Shown here one piece after another: positions 16,510-26,200 of a stretch of DNA of 64,000 nucleotides. Location of the stretch: assembly GCF_009901955.1 (NCBI RefSeq), contig NZ_WUTS01000001.1, positions 931,034 through 995,033 on the forward strand. Direction: 5' to 3'. The stretch's first letter is position 1; the number at the start of each line of letters is the position of its first letter. Origin of the DNA: Halomonas icarae. Its GTDB lineage: Bacteria > Pseudomonadota > Gammaproteobacteria > Pseudomonadales > Halomonadaceae. The notes below the pieces were generated by a model. That model made no database searches. It saw nothing but the letters and a program-made list of their open reading frames with translations, and was not told the origin of the DNA. Position numbers and translations under genes: made by a program.

Positions 16510-17889
16510 ATGGACCAACTGCTCGAAAGCCTGACGGAAATTCTGGGACCGGAAAATGTGCTGACAGGCGAGGCCGTGCTGGAACGCTCCGCCGACTGGT
16601 TCAGCTCGATGCCCTGCGAGGCAGCCGCCATCGTACGCCCGGCCACCACCGAGCAGTTGAGTCAGATCATGACGCTCTGTCACAAGGCACGCCAGCCAGT
16701 AGTGACTCATGGTGGCGTGACCGGCGTGGTCCATGGGGCCGTCGCCAGTGCCAACGAGCTGGTGATCTCGCTGGAGCGCATGACGGCCATCGAAGAGGTG
16801 GATGCGGTGGGCGGCACCATGACGGTACAGGCCGGCATCCCCTTGCAGAGCGTGCAGGAGGCCGCCGCCGAGATCGACATGCAGTTTCCGCTGGATCTCG
16901 GGGCCCGTGGCTCCTGCACCATCGGCGGCAATATCGCGACCAACGCCGGCGGTGTGCAGGTGATTCGCTACGGCATGATGCGCCAGCAGGTGCTCGGCCT
17001 CGAGGCGGTGCTGGCGGACGGCCGGGTGGTCAGCTCCATGAACAGGATGCTGAAGAACAATGCCGGCTATGACCTGAAGCAGCTGTTTATCGGCAGTGAG
17101 GGCACCCTGGGCATCGTTACCCGTGCCGTGCTCAGGCTGCAGCCACGGTTGCCCAGCGAGCAGTGCGCCATGGTCGCGGTCCCCACCTTCGACGCCCTGA
17201 CCACACTACTCGACCTGACGTCGAGGCGCCTCGACCTGAGCGCCTTCGAGGCGCTGTGGAACAGTCACTATCGGTTGATGACCGAGGAGAGCGGTGCTCA
17301 TAGGGCGCCCCTGCCGGTCGATTCGCCCTTCTATGCGATCATCGAGACCCAGGGGGTGGATCGGGAGCACGATGCCGAACGCTTTCAGGCGCTTCTCGAG
17401 CAGGCGTTCGAAGAGGGGCTGATCAGCGATGCCGTGCTGGCCAGTTCCGAGGCCCAGCGTCAGGAGCTATGGGCGATACGGGAGAATATCGAGGTGCTGA
17501 TCCGTGCCCTGGGTCCGATGTTCTCCTTCGATGTCAGCCTGCCGATTCCCGCCATGGCGTCCTATGTGGCCGACCTGGAGCGGCAGCTGGCACAGGCGTT
17601 CCCCGAAGCGGGCCGACTGGTCACCTTCGGCCATCTGGGGGACGGTAACCTGCATATCATGGTGACCGTGGGCGATGCCGGCAGGGAGAGCCGTTATGCG
17701 GTCGAGAAGCTGGTGTATCAGCCCCTGGCCGAGATCGGCGGCTCCATCTCGGCCGAACATGGCATCGGGATGGAGAAGCGTGACTATCTCTATCTGAGCC
17801 GCAATGAGGATGAGATCGAGGTGATGAAGATGCTCAAGAAGGCGCTCGACCCCAAGGGGCTGCTCAACCCGGGCAAGGTGCTGCCTTGA
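16510..17889 (+). CDS. FAD-linked 2-hydroxyacid dehydrogenase, GlcD/DLD type
   Basis: 459 residues, the usual length of GlcD-type flavoproteins. The N-terminal PCMH FAD domain has the diphosphate-binding segment THGGVTGVVHGAV and the motif GARGSCTIGGNIATNAGG; FIGSEGTLGIVT is the second FAD contact. The C-terminal FAD-oxidase domain carries the metal-binding and active-site motifs GHLGDGNLHI and SAEHGIGMEKR. Candidate substrates are D-lactate, glycolate or D-2-hydroxyglutarate; the sequence alone does not decide. It is convergent with a TRAP transporter whose substrate could be a related organic acid, but they are not in one operon. Confidence 0.88.
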   Translation: MDQLLESLTEILGPENVLTGEAVLERSADWFSSMPCEAAAIVRPATTEQLSQIMTLCHKARQPVVTHGGVTGVVHGAVASANELVISLERMTAIEEVDAVGGTMTVQAGIPLQSVQEAAAEIDMQFPLDLGARGSCTIGGNIATNAGGVQVIRYGMMRQQVLGLEAVLADGRVVSSMNRMLKNNAGYDLKQLFIGSEGTLGIVTRAVLRLQPRLPSEQCAMVAVPTFDALTTLLDLTSRRLDLSAFEALWNSHYRLMTEESGAHRAPLPVDSPFYAIIETQGVDREHDAERFQALLEQAFEEGLISDAVLASSEAQRQELWAIRENIEVLIRALGPMFSFDVSLPIPAMASYVADLERQLAQAFPEAGRLVTFGHLGDGNLHIMVTVGDAGRESRYAVEKLVYQPLAEIGGSISAEHGIGMEKRDYLYLSRNEDEIEVMKMLKKALDPKGLLNPGKVLP

Positions 17890-17957
17890 TCACTGCCGGA
17901 ACGGGTGGTCGGGCCCGGAGATAGCGAGAAGGGCCTGAGACGCTTCTAGAGCGATGA

Positions 17958-17992
17958 GCGATGCCGCCTGACCCGGCGGCATCGCGGTTTCA
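17958..17992. terminator. Bidirectional hairpin between GlcD-type gene and dctM
   Basis: An 11-bp perfect stem (17958-17968 with 17975-17985, arm GCGATGCCGCC) and a 6-nt loop, followed by GGTTT. It lies between two convergent genes. There is no long U-tract, so its strength is uncertain. Confidence 0.6.
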
Positions 17993-18009
17993 GGCCTTCA
18001 CGAATCTGC

Positions 18010-19272
18010 CTAGCTGCCCGACCAGCCGGCCAGGATCGGCACGTAGACCACCAGCAGCAGCACCGCGATCAGCCCCAGCAGATAGGGGAGGATCGCTCGG
18101 GTGATGCGCTCCAGCGGCAGCTGGGTCACCGACGAGGCCACATAGAGATTGATCGCCACCGGCGGGGTGATCATGCCGATCGCCAGGCCCACCACGATGA
18201 TCAACCCGAAGTGGATGGGATCGATGCCCAGCTGGGTGACCAGCGGCAGCAATACCGGCGTCAGAATGATCAGCGCGCTGGCGGTCTCGATAAAGACACC
18301 GGTGAGCAGGATCACCGCCACCACCAGCAGCATGATCACCAGCGGGTTGGTGGAGAGCGAGAGCACCGCCTGGGCGATGGCGCCGGGCACCTGCCAGCTC
18401 GACAGGGTCCAGCTGAGTACCGCCGAGGTGGCGATCACCAGCATGATCACCGAGGTGGTGATGGCCGAGCGGATCAGGATACGGTAGACATCCTTGAGCC
18501 CCAGGTCGCGATAGACGAACAGCGACACCAGCAGCGCGTAGTTGACCGCGATCACCGCCGCCTCGCTGGGGGTAAAGACCCCCGAGAAGATCCCGCCGAG
18601 GATGATCACCGGGGTCATCAATCCCCAGCTGGCACTCTTGAAGGTACGCCAGATGGTGGCCGCCGACAGGGCGGTGCCACGCGGGTAGTTGCGACGATAG
18701 GCCTGCACGATGGCAATCGCGGAGAGCCCGAGGCCCATGGCAATGCCCGGCAGAATGCCGCTCAGGAACAGGGTCGACACCGACTGCTGGGCGATCACCG
18801 CATAGATGATCATCGGCACCGAGGGCGGGATCACCACCCCGATGGTGCCGCTGGCGGCGATCAGGCTGGCGGCCGAGGCGGGCTCGTAGCCCTTCTTGCG
18901 CAGCTCCGGCACCAGACTCGAGCCCACCGCGGCGGTGGTGGCGGCGCCGGAACCCGAGATGGCGGCGAAGAACATCCCGGCGCCTACCGAGACGATCGAC
19001 AGCCCACCCTTCAGAAAGCCGAACAGCGAATCGGCGAAGTCGACCAGCTTCTCGCTGACCTTGCCCTGGGCCATCAGGTCGCCGGCCAGGATAAACATCG
19101 GTACCGCGACCAGGGCGAAGGAGTTGATGCCCTGGAACATCTGCTGGGTGACCACCATCAGCGGCACGCCCTGGGCGTTGAGCGCCACCAGGGTGCTGGC
19201 ACCGATGGCCAGGGCGATGGGCACCCCCAGCAGCATGAAGAGCAGAAACAGCAGGAGGAGCAGGGCGGTCAT
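18010..19272 (-). CDS. dctM: TRAP transporter large permease subunit
   Basis: 420 residues with about 12 transmembrane helices, DctM family. It carries motifs typical of the transport domain, for example MPIARP-opposed GLAIGMITPPVAINLYVASS near the C-terminus and GSSLVPELRKKGYEPASAASLIAASGTIGVVIPPS in the middle. It drives sodium-coupled uptake of an organic acid delivered by the periplasmic DctP subunit. Its ATG overlaps the stop of dctQ (ATGA at 19269-19272), the usual dctPQM organisation. Confidence 0.93.
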   Translation of the reverse strand: MTALLLLLFLLFMLLGVPIALAIGASTLVALNAQGVPLMVVTQQMFQGINSFALVAVPMFILAGDLMAQGKVSEKLVDFADSLFGFLKGGLSIVSVGAGMFFAAISGSGAATTAAVGSSLVPELRKKGYEPASAASLIAASGTIGVVIPPSVPMIIYAVIAQQSVSTLFLSGILPGIAMGLGLSAIAIVQAYRRNYPRGTALSAATIWRTFKSASWGLMTPVIILGGIFSGVFTPSEAAVIAVNYALLVSLFVYRDLGLKDVYRILIRSAITTSVIMLVIATSAVLSWTLSSWQVPGAIAQAVLSLSTNPLVIMLLVVAVILLTGVFIETASALIILTPVLLPLVTQLGIDPIHFGLIIVVGLAIGMITPPVAINLYVASSVTQLPLERITRAILPYLLGLIAVLLLVVYVPILAGWSGS

Positions 19273-19799
19273 GGTGCCTCCTCATCGTCGCTGGAGGGGG
19301 CGGCGTCACCGTTCAGGGCCAGGGTGGCGATATCCACCAGGGCATACCAGGCCATGATCGCCGCCGAGAGAGGAATCACGGCGTAGATCCAGGTCATGGA
19401 GACCCGCAGCGAGGCCGACTTCTGGAAGCTCTGGACCTGCATGTACTCCCAGCCGATCACGACCAGGGCGAGCAGAAAACCCAGTGCCACGAGCAGGGCG
19501 GCGATGCGTGCCAGACGTCGGGGCAGGCCGGGGAGGGCCTCGACCACGAAGGTCACCGCGATATGACGTCCGCGGCGGAACGCCAGGGTGCCCGCCAGGA
19601 AGGTGATCCAGACCAGCAGGAAGCGGGCCACCTCCTCGGTCCAGCCCACCGCGGTGAAGAGCACGCGCGACAGGATCTGCAGGGTGATCACACCGATCAA
19701 CGCCGCCATCGCCGTGAAGACCACGGGTGCGATGACGGCGTCGAGGGCGCGCTCACTCCACTGCAGCGGTCGCAGCAGGGAATGGGCGAGGGAAGGCAC
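19269..19799 (-). CDS. dctQ: TRAP transporter small permease subunit
   Basis: 176 residues with four predicted membrane helices; the segment WTEEVARFLLVWITFLAGTLAFRRGRHI is the DctQ signature. It uses a GTG start at 19799 that abuts the TAA of dctP directly (TAAGTG), so translation is probably coupled by re-initiation. It scaffolds the large subunit DctM in the inner membrane. The C-terminus is acidic and cytoplasmic. Confidence 0.92.
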   Translation of the reverse strand: MPSLAHSLLRPLQWSERALDAVIAPVVFTAMAALIGVITLQILSRVLFTAVGWTEEVARFLLVWITFLAGTLAFRRGRHIAVTFVVEALPGLPRRLARIAALLVALGFLLALVVIGWEYMQVQSFQKSASLRVSMTWIYAVIPLSAAIMAWYALVDIATLALNGDAAPSSDDEEAP

Positions 19800-20795
19800 T
19801 TACTTCAGGGCCTCCTGGATACGCGGCAGGTAGTCACCGAACTGCTCGCCATACTGCTCATAGACCGGGGTCACGGCCTGCTGGAAGGCGGCGATATCGG
19901 GCTCCTCGACGATCTGCATGCCCGCCTCACGCAGCGCTGCCAGCTGTTCGGCCTCCATCTCGGCGTTGACCCGTCGCTCATGCTCGGCGGCTTCCTGAGC
20001 GGCCTGCTCGATCACCGACTGGGCGGCCTCCGGCAGCTTGTTCCAGGCCGGCATGCCCATCACGAAGAGCGCCGGGGCATAGGTATGGCGAGACAGCGTC
20101 ATGTGATCCTGGGTCTCATGAAGCTTGAAGGAGTGGATCACGTTGACCGGGTTCTCCTGGCCGTCGATGGTGCCCTGCTGCATGGCGGTCAGGGCCTCGG
20201 TCCAGGCCATGGGCACGGCGTTGGCACCCAGCTCGCGGAAGGTGTCGACGTAGACAGGGTTCTCCATCACGCGGATGCGCAGGCCGTCGATATCCTCGGG
20301 GCTCTCCACGGCGCGCTCGCTGTTGGTCAGGTTGCGAAAGCCGCGCTCGGCATAGGCCAGGCCCTTGAGGTTGACCTCGGAGAGTCGGTCCAGCAGCTCC
20401 TGGCCGATCTCGCCGTCGAGCACCTCATAGGCCGCCTCGGGGCTGGGAAACAGGAAGGGCAGCTCGAAGACCGCCATCTCCTCCAGGAAGTTGGCCACCG
20501 GCCCGTTGGTGATCACGCCCATGTCGACGGTGCCGATCTGCATGCCCTCGAGCAGGGTGCGCTCGTCGCCCAGGGTGGCGTTGGGGTAGAGCTCGATATC
20601 CAGCTTGCCGCCGGTGCGCTCCTCCACCAGCTCCTCGAACTTCATGGCGGCGAGGTGGAAGCCATCCTGCTCATTGACCACATGGGCCAGGCGCAGGGTC
20701 ATCGGGTCCATGTCGGCGAACTCGTCGGCCTGGGCGCCGGCGGCCATGGCCAGGGAGACGGAGAGTGCCAGCGTGCTGCGGATAAAGCCGTTCAT
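19800..20795 (-). CDS. dctP: TRAP transporter substrate-binding protein, DctP family
   Basis: 331 residues from ATG 20795, preceded by AAGGAAA. A Sec signal peptide with the cleavage region AGAQA-DEF exports it to the periplasm. The mature protein shows the DctP pattern LRLAHVVNEQDGFHLAAMKFEELVEERTGGKLDIELYP at the start and the substrate-arginine region GLRIRVMENPVYVDTFRELGANAVPM in the middle. The ligand, probably a carboxylate clamped by that arginine, cannot be named. It is first gene of the dctPQM operon. Confidence 0.92.
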   Translation of the reverse strand: MNGFIRSTLALSVSLAMAAGAQADEFADMDPMTLRLAHVVNEQDGFHLAAMKFEELVEERTGGKLDIELYPNATLGDERTLLEGMQIGTVDMGVITNGPVANFLEEMAVFELPFLFPSPEAAYEVLDGEIGQELLDRLSEVNLKGLAYAERGFRNLTNSERAVESPEDIDGLRIRVMENPVYVDTFRELGANAVPMAWTEALTAMQQGTIDGQENPVNVIHSFKLHETQDHMTLSRHTYAPALFVMGMPAWNKLPEAAQSVIEQAAQEAAEHERRVNAEMEAEQLAALREAGMQIVEEPDIAAFQQAVTPVYEQYGEQFGDYLPRIQEALK

Positions 20796-20903
20796 TATCG
20801 GTTTCCTTATTGGGGTCAGCGTGTTGCGAAATCCAGCGGCAAGAGCATGCACTGCCCTTGGGAGGCTGGTCAATTTCATTCGGGCGGGGTTGCCTGGCAT
20901 CGG

Positions 20904-21755
20904 CTACGACAGGGGAGCGGCCTGGGCACGCAGCCAGGCGATCTCCTCGGCCCAGATGGCGGGCTCGATGGTCTCCAGCACCAGCGGCATATTGTCGGTG
21001 CGCGGATCCTGCATCAGGGCGGTGAAGCAGTCGCTGCCGATATTGCCCTGGCCGAGGCTGTGGTGACGGTCGACCCGGCTGCCGAACTCGCTCTTGGCAT
21101 CGTTGAGATGCATGCCCTTGAGGTACTCGATGCCCACCACGGCATCGAACTCGTCGAGCATCGCCACGCTGGCTGCCCGAGTGCGCAGCTCGTACCCGGC
21201 GGCGAAGGCGTGGCAGGTATCGATGCAGACCCCGACCCGTGTCTTGTCCTCCACCTGCTCGATGATCTCGGCGAGATGCTCGAAGCGCCACCCCAGGTTA
21301 CTGCCCTGTCCGGCGGTATTCTCGAGCACCGCGGTGACGCCACGGGTCTGGGCGAGCGTCTCGTTGAGCGATTCGGCGATGCGCGCCAGGCAGTCGCTTT
21401 CGCTGATCTTGCGCAGATGGCTGCCCGGATGGAAGTTGAGGCGGTCGATGCCGAGCTGCTCGCAGCGTTGCAGTTCATCGAGAAACGCCGCCCGTGACTT
21501 GGCCAGTCCCTCGGCCTCCGGGTGACCCAGATTGATCAGATAGCTGTCATGGGGAAGGATCTGGCCGGGTCCGAAGCCATGGCGCCGGCAGGCGCTGCGA
21601 AAGGCCTCGATCACCTCGTCGGTGAGGGGCTTGGCCCGCCACTGGCGCTGGTTCTTGGTGAAAAGCGCGAAGGCGTTGGCGCCGATCTCCACGGCGCGTT
21701 CCACCGCCTTGTCGACACCACCGGCGGCGCTGACATGGGCTCCGATAAATTTCAC
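20904..21755 (-). CDS. nfo: Endonuclease IV (AP endonuclease)
   Basis: Cleaves DNA 5' of abasic sites in base-excision repair using three zinc ions. 283 residues from a GTG at 21755, matching E. coli Nfo (285); a GGGAGAG site precedes it. Family motifs seen are [12 protein letters not shown] at the start, [49 protein letters not shown], which supply the His, Asp and Glu zinc ligands. It stands between dctP and an M48 peptidase gene, transcribed in the same direction as both. Confidence 0.95.
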   Translation of the reverse strand: MKFIGAHVSAAGGVDKAVERAVEIGANAFALFTKNQRQWRAKPLTDEVIEAFRSACRRHGFGPGQILPHDSYLINLGHPEAEGLAKSRAAFLDELQRCEQLGIDRLNFHPGSHLRKISESDCLARIAESLNETLAQTRGVTAVLENTAGQGSNLGWRFEHLAEIIEQVEDKTRVGVCIDTCHAFAAGYELRTRAASVAMLDEFDAVVGIEYLKGMHLNDAKSEFGSRVDRHHSLGQGNIGSDCFTALMQDPRTDNMPLVLETIEPAIWAEEIAWLRAQAAPLS

Positions 21756-21819
21756 TGCTCTCTCCCTGTAACGGTTTGATGTCGCGGCATTGTAGGCGTC
21801 CAGGGCGGGACGGCAACTC

Positions 21820-22773
21820 TCAACGGCGCCGTCCCAGCCAGTAACGATGGCCGCGTCGTTCGGGGCGAGCCTCCACCAGCGGTTCACGAGGGCGATAGGG
21901 TCGCCCTGAGGGCGGCCTGGGGCCCTGGCGTTCGGCCAGCGCCATCAGGCGTTGGATCCGCTCGCCGGTAGGCGGGTGGGTCTGCAGGTAACGCAGCCAG
22001 CCCGGCAGCTGCCGGCGACCGAACAGGGTCGTCAGCCAGATGCCGTTGCGCCGTTCCAGAAGAGAGAGTGCCTCGGCCAGTGCCTTCGGGTCGCGGGTCA
22101 GTGCCGCCGCCTCCAGGTCCGCGGTGAACTCGCGGTTGCGCGACAGGGCCAGCTGCAGCAGGGAGCTGGCCAGAGGCGCCAGGCCGACCGCGAGCAGCTC
22201 GAGCCAGGGCATGCGGATCTCGCCGGCCATGACCATCGGCAGCAGGGCAATCAGCGCCAGCTGCACCAGCATGGCCCCCCACACGGTGAGTCGCGTCATG
22301 GTGGCGGCCATGGACATCACCCGGGTATCACCGTGGCGCAGATGGCTGACCTCATGGGCCAGCACGCCGGCCAGCTGACGCAGGGGCAGGCTGTGCAGCA
22401 GGCCTTCGGTGATCGCGATGCCACCGTCCCGGGCATCGCCCACGGCGAAGGCGTTGAGGTCCGCGGAGGGAACATAGAAGAGCCAGGGTGGCTGGGAGAT
22501 CCCCGCGCGCCGGTAGAGCAGCTCCATCACCCGGTAGAGCTGCGGCGCCTGATGTCGGTGCAGCGCCCCGGCGCCACTGCGTGCCAGCACCAGCCTGGCC
22601 GGAATTCGCCCCCCGAGGTAGAGGGTCAGCATCACCAGGCCGAAGACCCACAGCACGCCCACGGGGCCCGCCAGCAGCCAGGCCGGCATGGCGAGCAGTA
22701 TCGACATGCCGGCCAGGATCAGCAGGTGCTGGCAGGTGTTATGCAGCCGCTGGGCGGTGAGGCGAGAGCGCAT
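21820..22773 (-). CDS. M48 family membrane metallopeptidase, HtpX-like
   Basis: 317 residues from ATG 22773, preceded by AGGAG. Two N-terminal membrane helices ([18 protein letters not shown] and [18 protein letters not shown]) lead to the zinc motif [12 protein letters not shown], with a downstream glutamate in [13 protein letters not shown] as third ligand. This is the layout of HtpX, an inner-membrane quality-control protease. The C-terminus is arginine-rich. Being shorter and more divergent than HtpX itself, it may be a paralogue, so the symbol is left blank. Confidence 0.88.
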   Translation of the reverse strand: MRSRLTAQRLHNTCQHLLILAGMSILLAMPAWLLAGPVGVLWVFGLVMLTLYLGGRIPARLVLARSGAGALHRHQAPQLYRVMELLYRRAGISQPPWLFYVPSADLNAFAVGDARDGGIAITEGLLHSLPLRQLAGVLAHEVSHLRHGDTRVMSMAATMTRLTVWGAMLVQLALIALLPMVMAGEIRMPWLELLAVGLAPLASSLLQLALSRNREFTADLEAAALTRDPKALAEALSLLERRNGIWLTTLFGRRQLPGWLRYLQTHPPTGERIQRLMALAERQGPRPPSGRPYRPREPLVEARPERRGHRYWLGRRR

Positions 22774-22965
22774 GGCGAATCTCCTGTTGGAGGCCATAGG
22801 GAAGGCCTGGCGGACCCGTGGTAACCCTGGCCGCTGACCAAGGCGGCAACTTTCTCTGTAACAGTGTATGTCAGCGTGTAAAAAGTTTATGGAAATGCTT
22901 CCCAAGGATTGAAAACCCTGCGGTGATGCGTTTTATTAAACGAACAAACAACTAGGAGAGTAACG

Positions 22966-23067
22966 ATGTCACTGCCCATTCACATCCCGGAAATCCTGGA
23001 CCATCTGTTGCGTCAGGCCGAAGCCATCAAGGCGTCTCAGGAGGCGATCAGCGCCTATCTCAATTGA
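22966..23067 (+). CDS. 33-residue small protein with strong ribosome site
   Basis: ATG at 22966 follows TAGGAGAG with ideal spacing; the reading frame closes at TGA 23065-23067. The peptide starts MSLPIHIPEILDHLL and continues as an amphipathic, probably helical sequence ending ISAYLN. It is not hydrophobic enough to be a membrane peptide. It sits in the gap between the M48 peptidase (divergent) and the SMC-KITE-kleisin-Toprim operon, 200 bp upstream of the latter. No family recognised; it could be an independent small gene or a leader. Confidence 0.5.
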   Translation: MSLPIHIPEILDHLLRQAEAIKASQEAISAYLN

Positions 23068-23269
23068 GCGTTCCTCGGCCAGGGACGGCCAATGTTCGCG
23101 ACTCTTTCCCTACCTTCTTACCCCGCCTCCCTTTCAGTATCCCGCTGCTCCCGGCTCGGCAAGGAATTCTGACGACAGCGTCCAATTGAGATGAGGTTGC
23201 GCCTCCGGCACTATGTGGCCTCACCGGCGACGGGTCGGTGATCGGTTTGCCAACGACCAGGGACGCGAC

Positions 23270-26200
23270 ATGGGCCAGCTGCTACGCATCGTGATGATCC
23301 ACGGCCACCTCGAGGGAGTGGTCGAGCTCAGTGTGGATGGCCACACCAATATCTGCGGTACCAATGCCTCGGGCAAGACCACTCTCCAGCGGCTGGTGCC
23401 GGTGTTCTACGGTGAGCTGCCCAATCGGGTGGTGCCGCGTACACGCCTCAAGTTCGATGCCTTCTATCTACCCCATCGCAACAGCTACCTCGTGTATGAG
23501 TACCGTCGCGAGGAGGGGGATCTCTGCCAGGCGGTGTTGACCCGCCGTGCCGAGGGCGGGGTCGAGTACCGCTTCGTGGGCGATGCCTACCGGCCCGAGG
23601 ATTATCTGGTGCAGAGCGACGCCGGCGTGGTGGCGCTGGACTATGCCCAGTGGAGCAATGGCCTGCGCCGCCGAGGGGTATCGGTCTCGCCCAAGCTGGG
23701 GGCCACCTCCGAGTATCGTGCGGTGATCCAGAATGACTTCACCCAGACCGGCAGCCAGCCCCGAGGCAACAGCAAGGAGGGGCTGCGCCTGCGCCAGACC
23801 GCCGCTCGCTTCAGCCTGGTGCGGCCCGGTCAGCGCATCCGCCATATCGAGAAGCTGGTCTCGGCGGTGCACGCCAAGGAGGGCAAGATGGACACCCTCA
23901 AGACCATGCTGGCGGCGATCTTCGAGGAGGATGGCGTCGAGCTGCCGGTGACCCGTATCCGCAACACCAAGGCCCGTGAGTGGATCTCGCGCATGCGCCA
24001 GTCCATGCGCCTGGAGCCCCTGCAGCGCTCACTGGGTGAGCTGGAGCGCCTGGATCGCGAGATCGCCGATCTGGAGGCCTCGCTCTGGCAGCTCAAGCCC
24101 CAGCTGGAGGCCGATCGTCACCGCGCCGAGCGCGAGCAGGCCGAGCGTGAGGCCGAGATTCAGCAGCGACAGCGTGATTTCCAGGCCCGCGAGACGGCCT
24201 ACCGCGAGCAGCGCGATGCCGACAACGACCGCGCCAGCGAGCTGCACAGCGAACTGGAGCAGACCCGCGGCGTGCTCGATGACCTGCAGCGCCAGTATGA
24301 GGCCTTCGAGGCGGCCGATATGCCGAGCCTGGAGCAGGATCTCAAGGCGCTGCCCCAGTGGCGTGAGCAGCAGCAACAGCTACGCGATCATCTGGAGGTG
24401 ATGCAGCAGGCGGTCAAGGAGAGCAAGGCCAAGCTGGAGGCACGCCTGGTGGAGCTGGGTGACCTCCTCGAGGCGCGACGCGATGAACTTCAGGGCCTGA
24501 TCGATGCCCTGGGGGAGGAGAAGGAGGCCTGTCGCGACCAGCAGAGCGAGGCCGAAGGACGCCTGGATGCCGACTATCAGGCCCGCCGCCAGGCGCTGGA
24601 CGACGACTACCGCGCCCGTCTGGCGCAGATCACCGAGCGTCTTGCCGAGCTCAAGGCGGGCCTTGCGCACACCGCCCAGAGCCCCGAGGAGGCCCGCGAG
24701 GCGGAGCAGGCCCAGGCCCGGGTCGACCAGGCCCAGAGCGAGCAGGCATCTGCCGCGGCGGCCATGGAGCAGCTGCGTGGCGAGCTCGATGGGCGCAAGC
24801 AGGAGCGCGACGCGGCCGAGCACGTGCTGGAGAGGACCCGTGCCCGGCGCACCCGCGCCGAGGCGCACCTCGCGGCGCTGCATCTGCAGCGCGACCCCAC
24901 CCAGGGCAGCCTGCGCCACTTCCTGCGCCACCACCGGCCGGGCTGGGAGCAGACCCTGGGCAAGGTGGTGGCGCCCGAGCTGCTGGAGCGGCGCGACCTC
25001 GCCCCGCAGTTCAACGACAGGGCGAGCGACGACCTCTTTGGCCTGACACTGGATCTGGCCGCCATCGAACCGCCCGACTATGCCCAGGACGAGGCCGAGC
25101 TTCAGGCCGCCATCTCCGCCGCCGAGGCGGCGCTGGGCGAAGCCCAGGAGGATGAGAAGGCGGCCGAGAAGTCACTGCGGGCCAGCCATCAACGGGTGCA
25201 GGAGGTCGATGCCCGCCTGGAGCGCGCCCGTACCACGCGGCGCCGCGCCGCCGAAGAGGTGGATTACGCCCTGCAGGCGCGTAGCCAGTGCCAGCAGCGC
25301 CATGCCGCCGCCCAGCAGGCGCGCCAGGCCGCCAGCCGTGAATCGCTGGCCGAGCAGGAGGCCGCCCATCAGGCCCTGCGTGAGGAGCAGCGCCAGGCCC
25401 TGGAATCGCTGGCCGACGGCCACCGTGCCCAGCGCCTCGAGCTTACCGCCGATTTTCAGGCGCGGCTGGCCGGCTTCGATCAGCAGATCCAGCAGCACCG
25501 CCGTCAGCTCACCGAGCATAGGGAGGAGCACCGCCGTCAGCGGGAGGAGCTCGAAGCGGCCTATGACCGCGAACTGGCGGAGCAGGGGGTCGATCCGGTC
25601 AGCGTGCGCGAGACCCGTGCGCGCATGGATGCCCTGGCCAGTCGCATTCGTGATACCGAGGGACGCCGCGAGGAGCTCGATGCCTATGCCCGCTTCATGC
25701 GCGTGGAGTGGGGCGAGCGCAAGCCGCGGCTGGTGGAGAAGGAGGCTGAGCTCTCCCGCGAGTGCGATGCCCTCGAGCGTCGGCGTCATCAGCACCGCGC
25801 CGACTTCCACGCCGCCCGCGACGAGCACCGCGCGACGGTGAATGAGCTCACGGCCCGCCGTGATGCGGCCAGCAGGCTGGTGGAGACCCTCGCTCCGCTG
25901 CTCGACAAGCTCGAGTCCCTGGCCCTGGTGGCGGCCCCCGAGCCCCTCGGCGAGGTGCCCGGGGATACCGAGGAGCGCATCGAGCGCCTGCGTCAGGGGC
26001 TTACCGATCATGCCCGCGAGCTCGAGGCCCTGCGCCGCGGCTGCGAGAAGCTGGAGTCCGAGCTGATCAAGGGGGCCAGCACCGACTTCCAGGATACCCT
26101 GGAGGCCGAGCGGGCCCGGCTCGATGGCGAGAGTCCGCGCCGCCTGCTGCCGGTGATCGCCGGCATGCTGCAGCTTCTCGAGGGCCAACAGCAGCAGCTG

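Noticed and set aside
23213..23269. Upstream start of the SMC gene adding 19 residues
   Set aside because: No ribosome site, and the extension does not fit the conserved N-terminus, which begins shortly before the first strand and Walker A.
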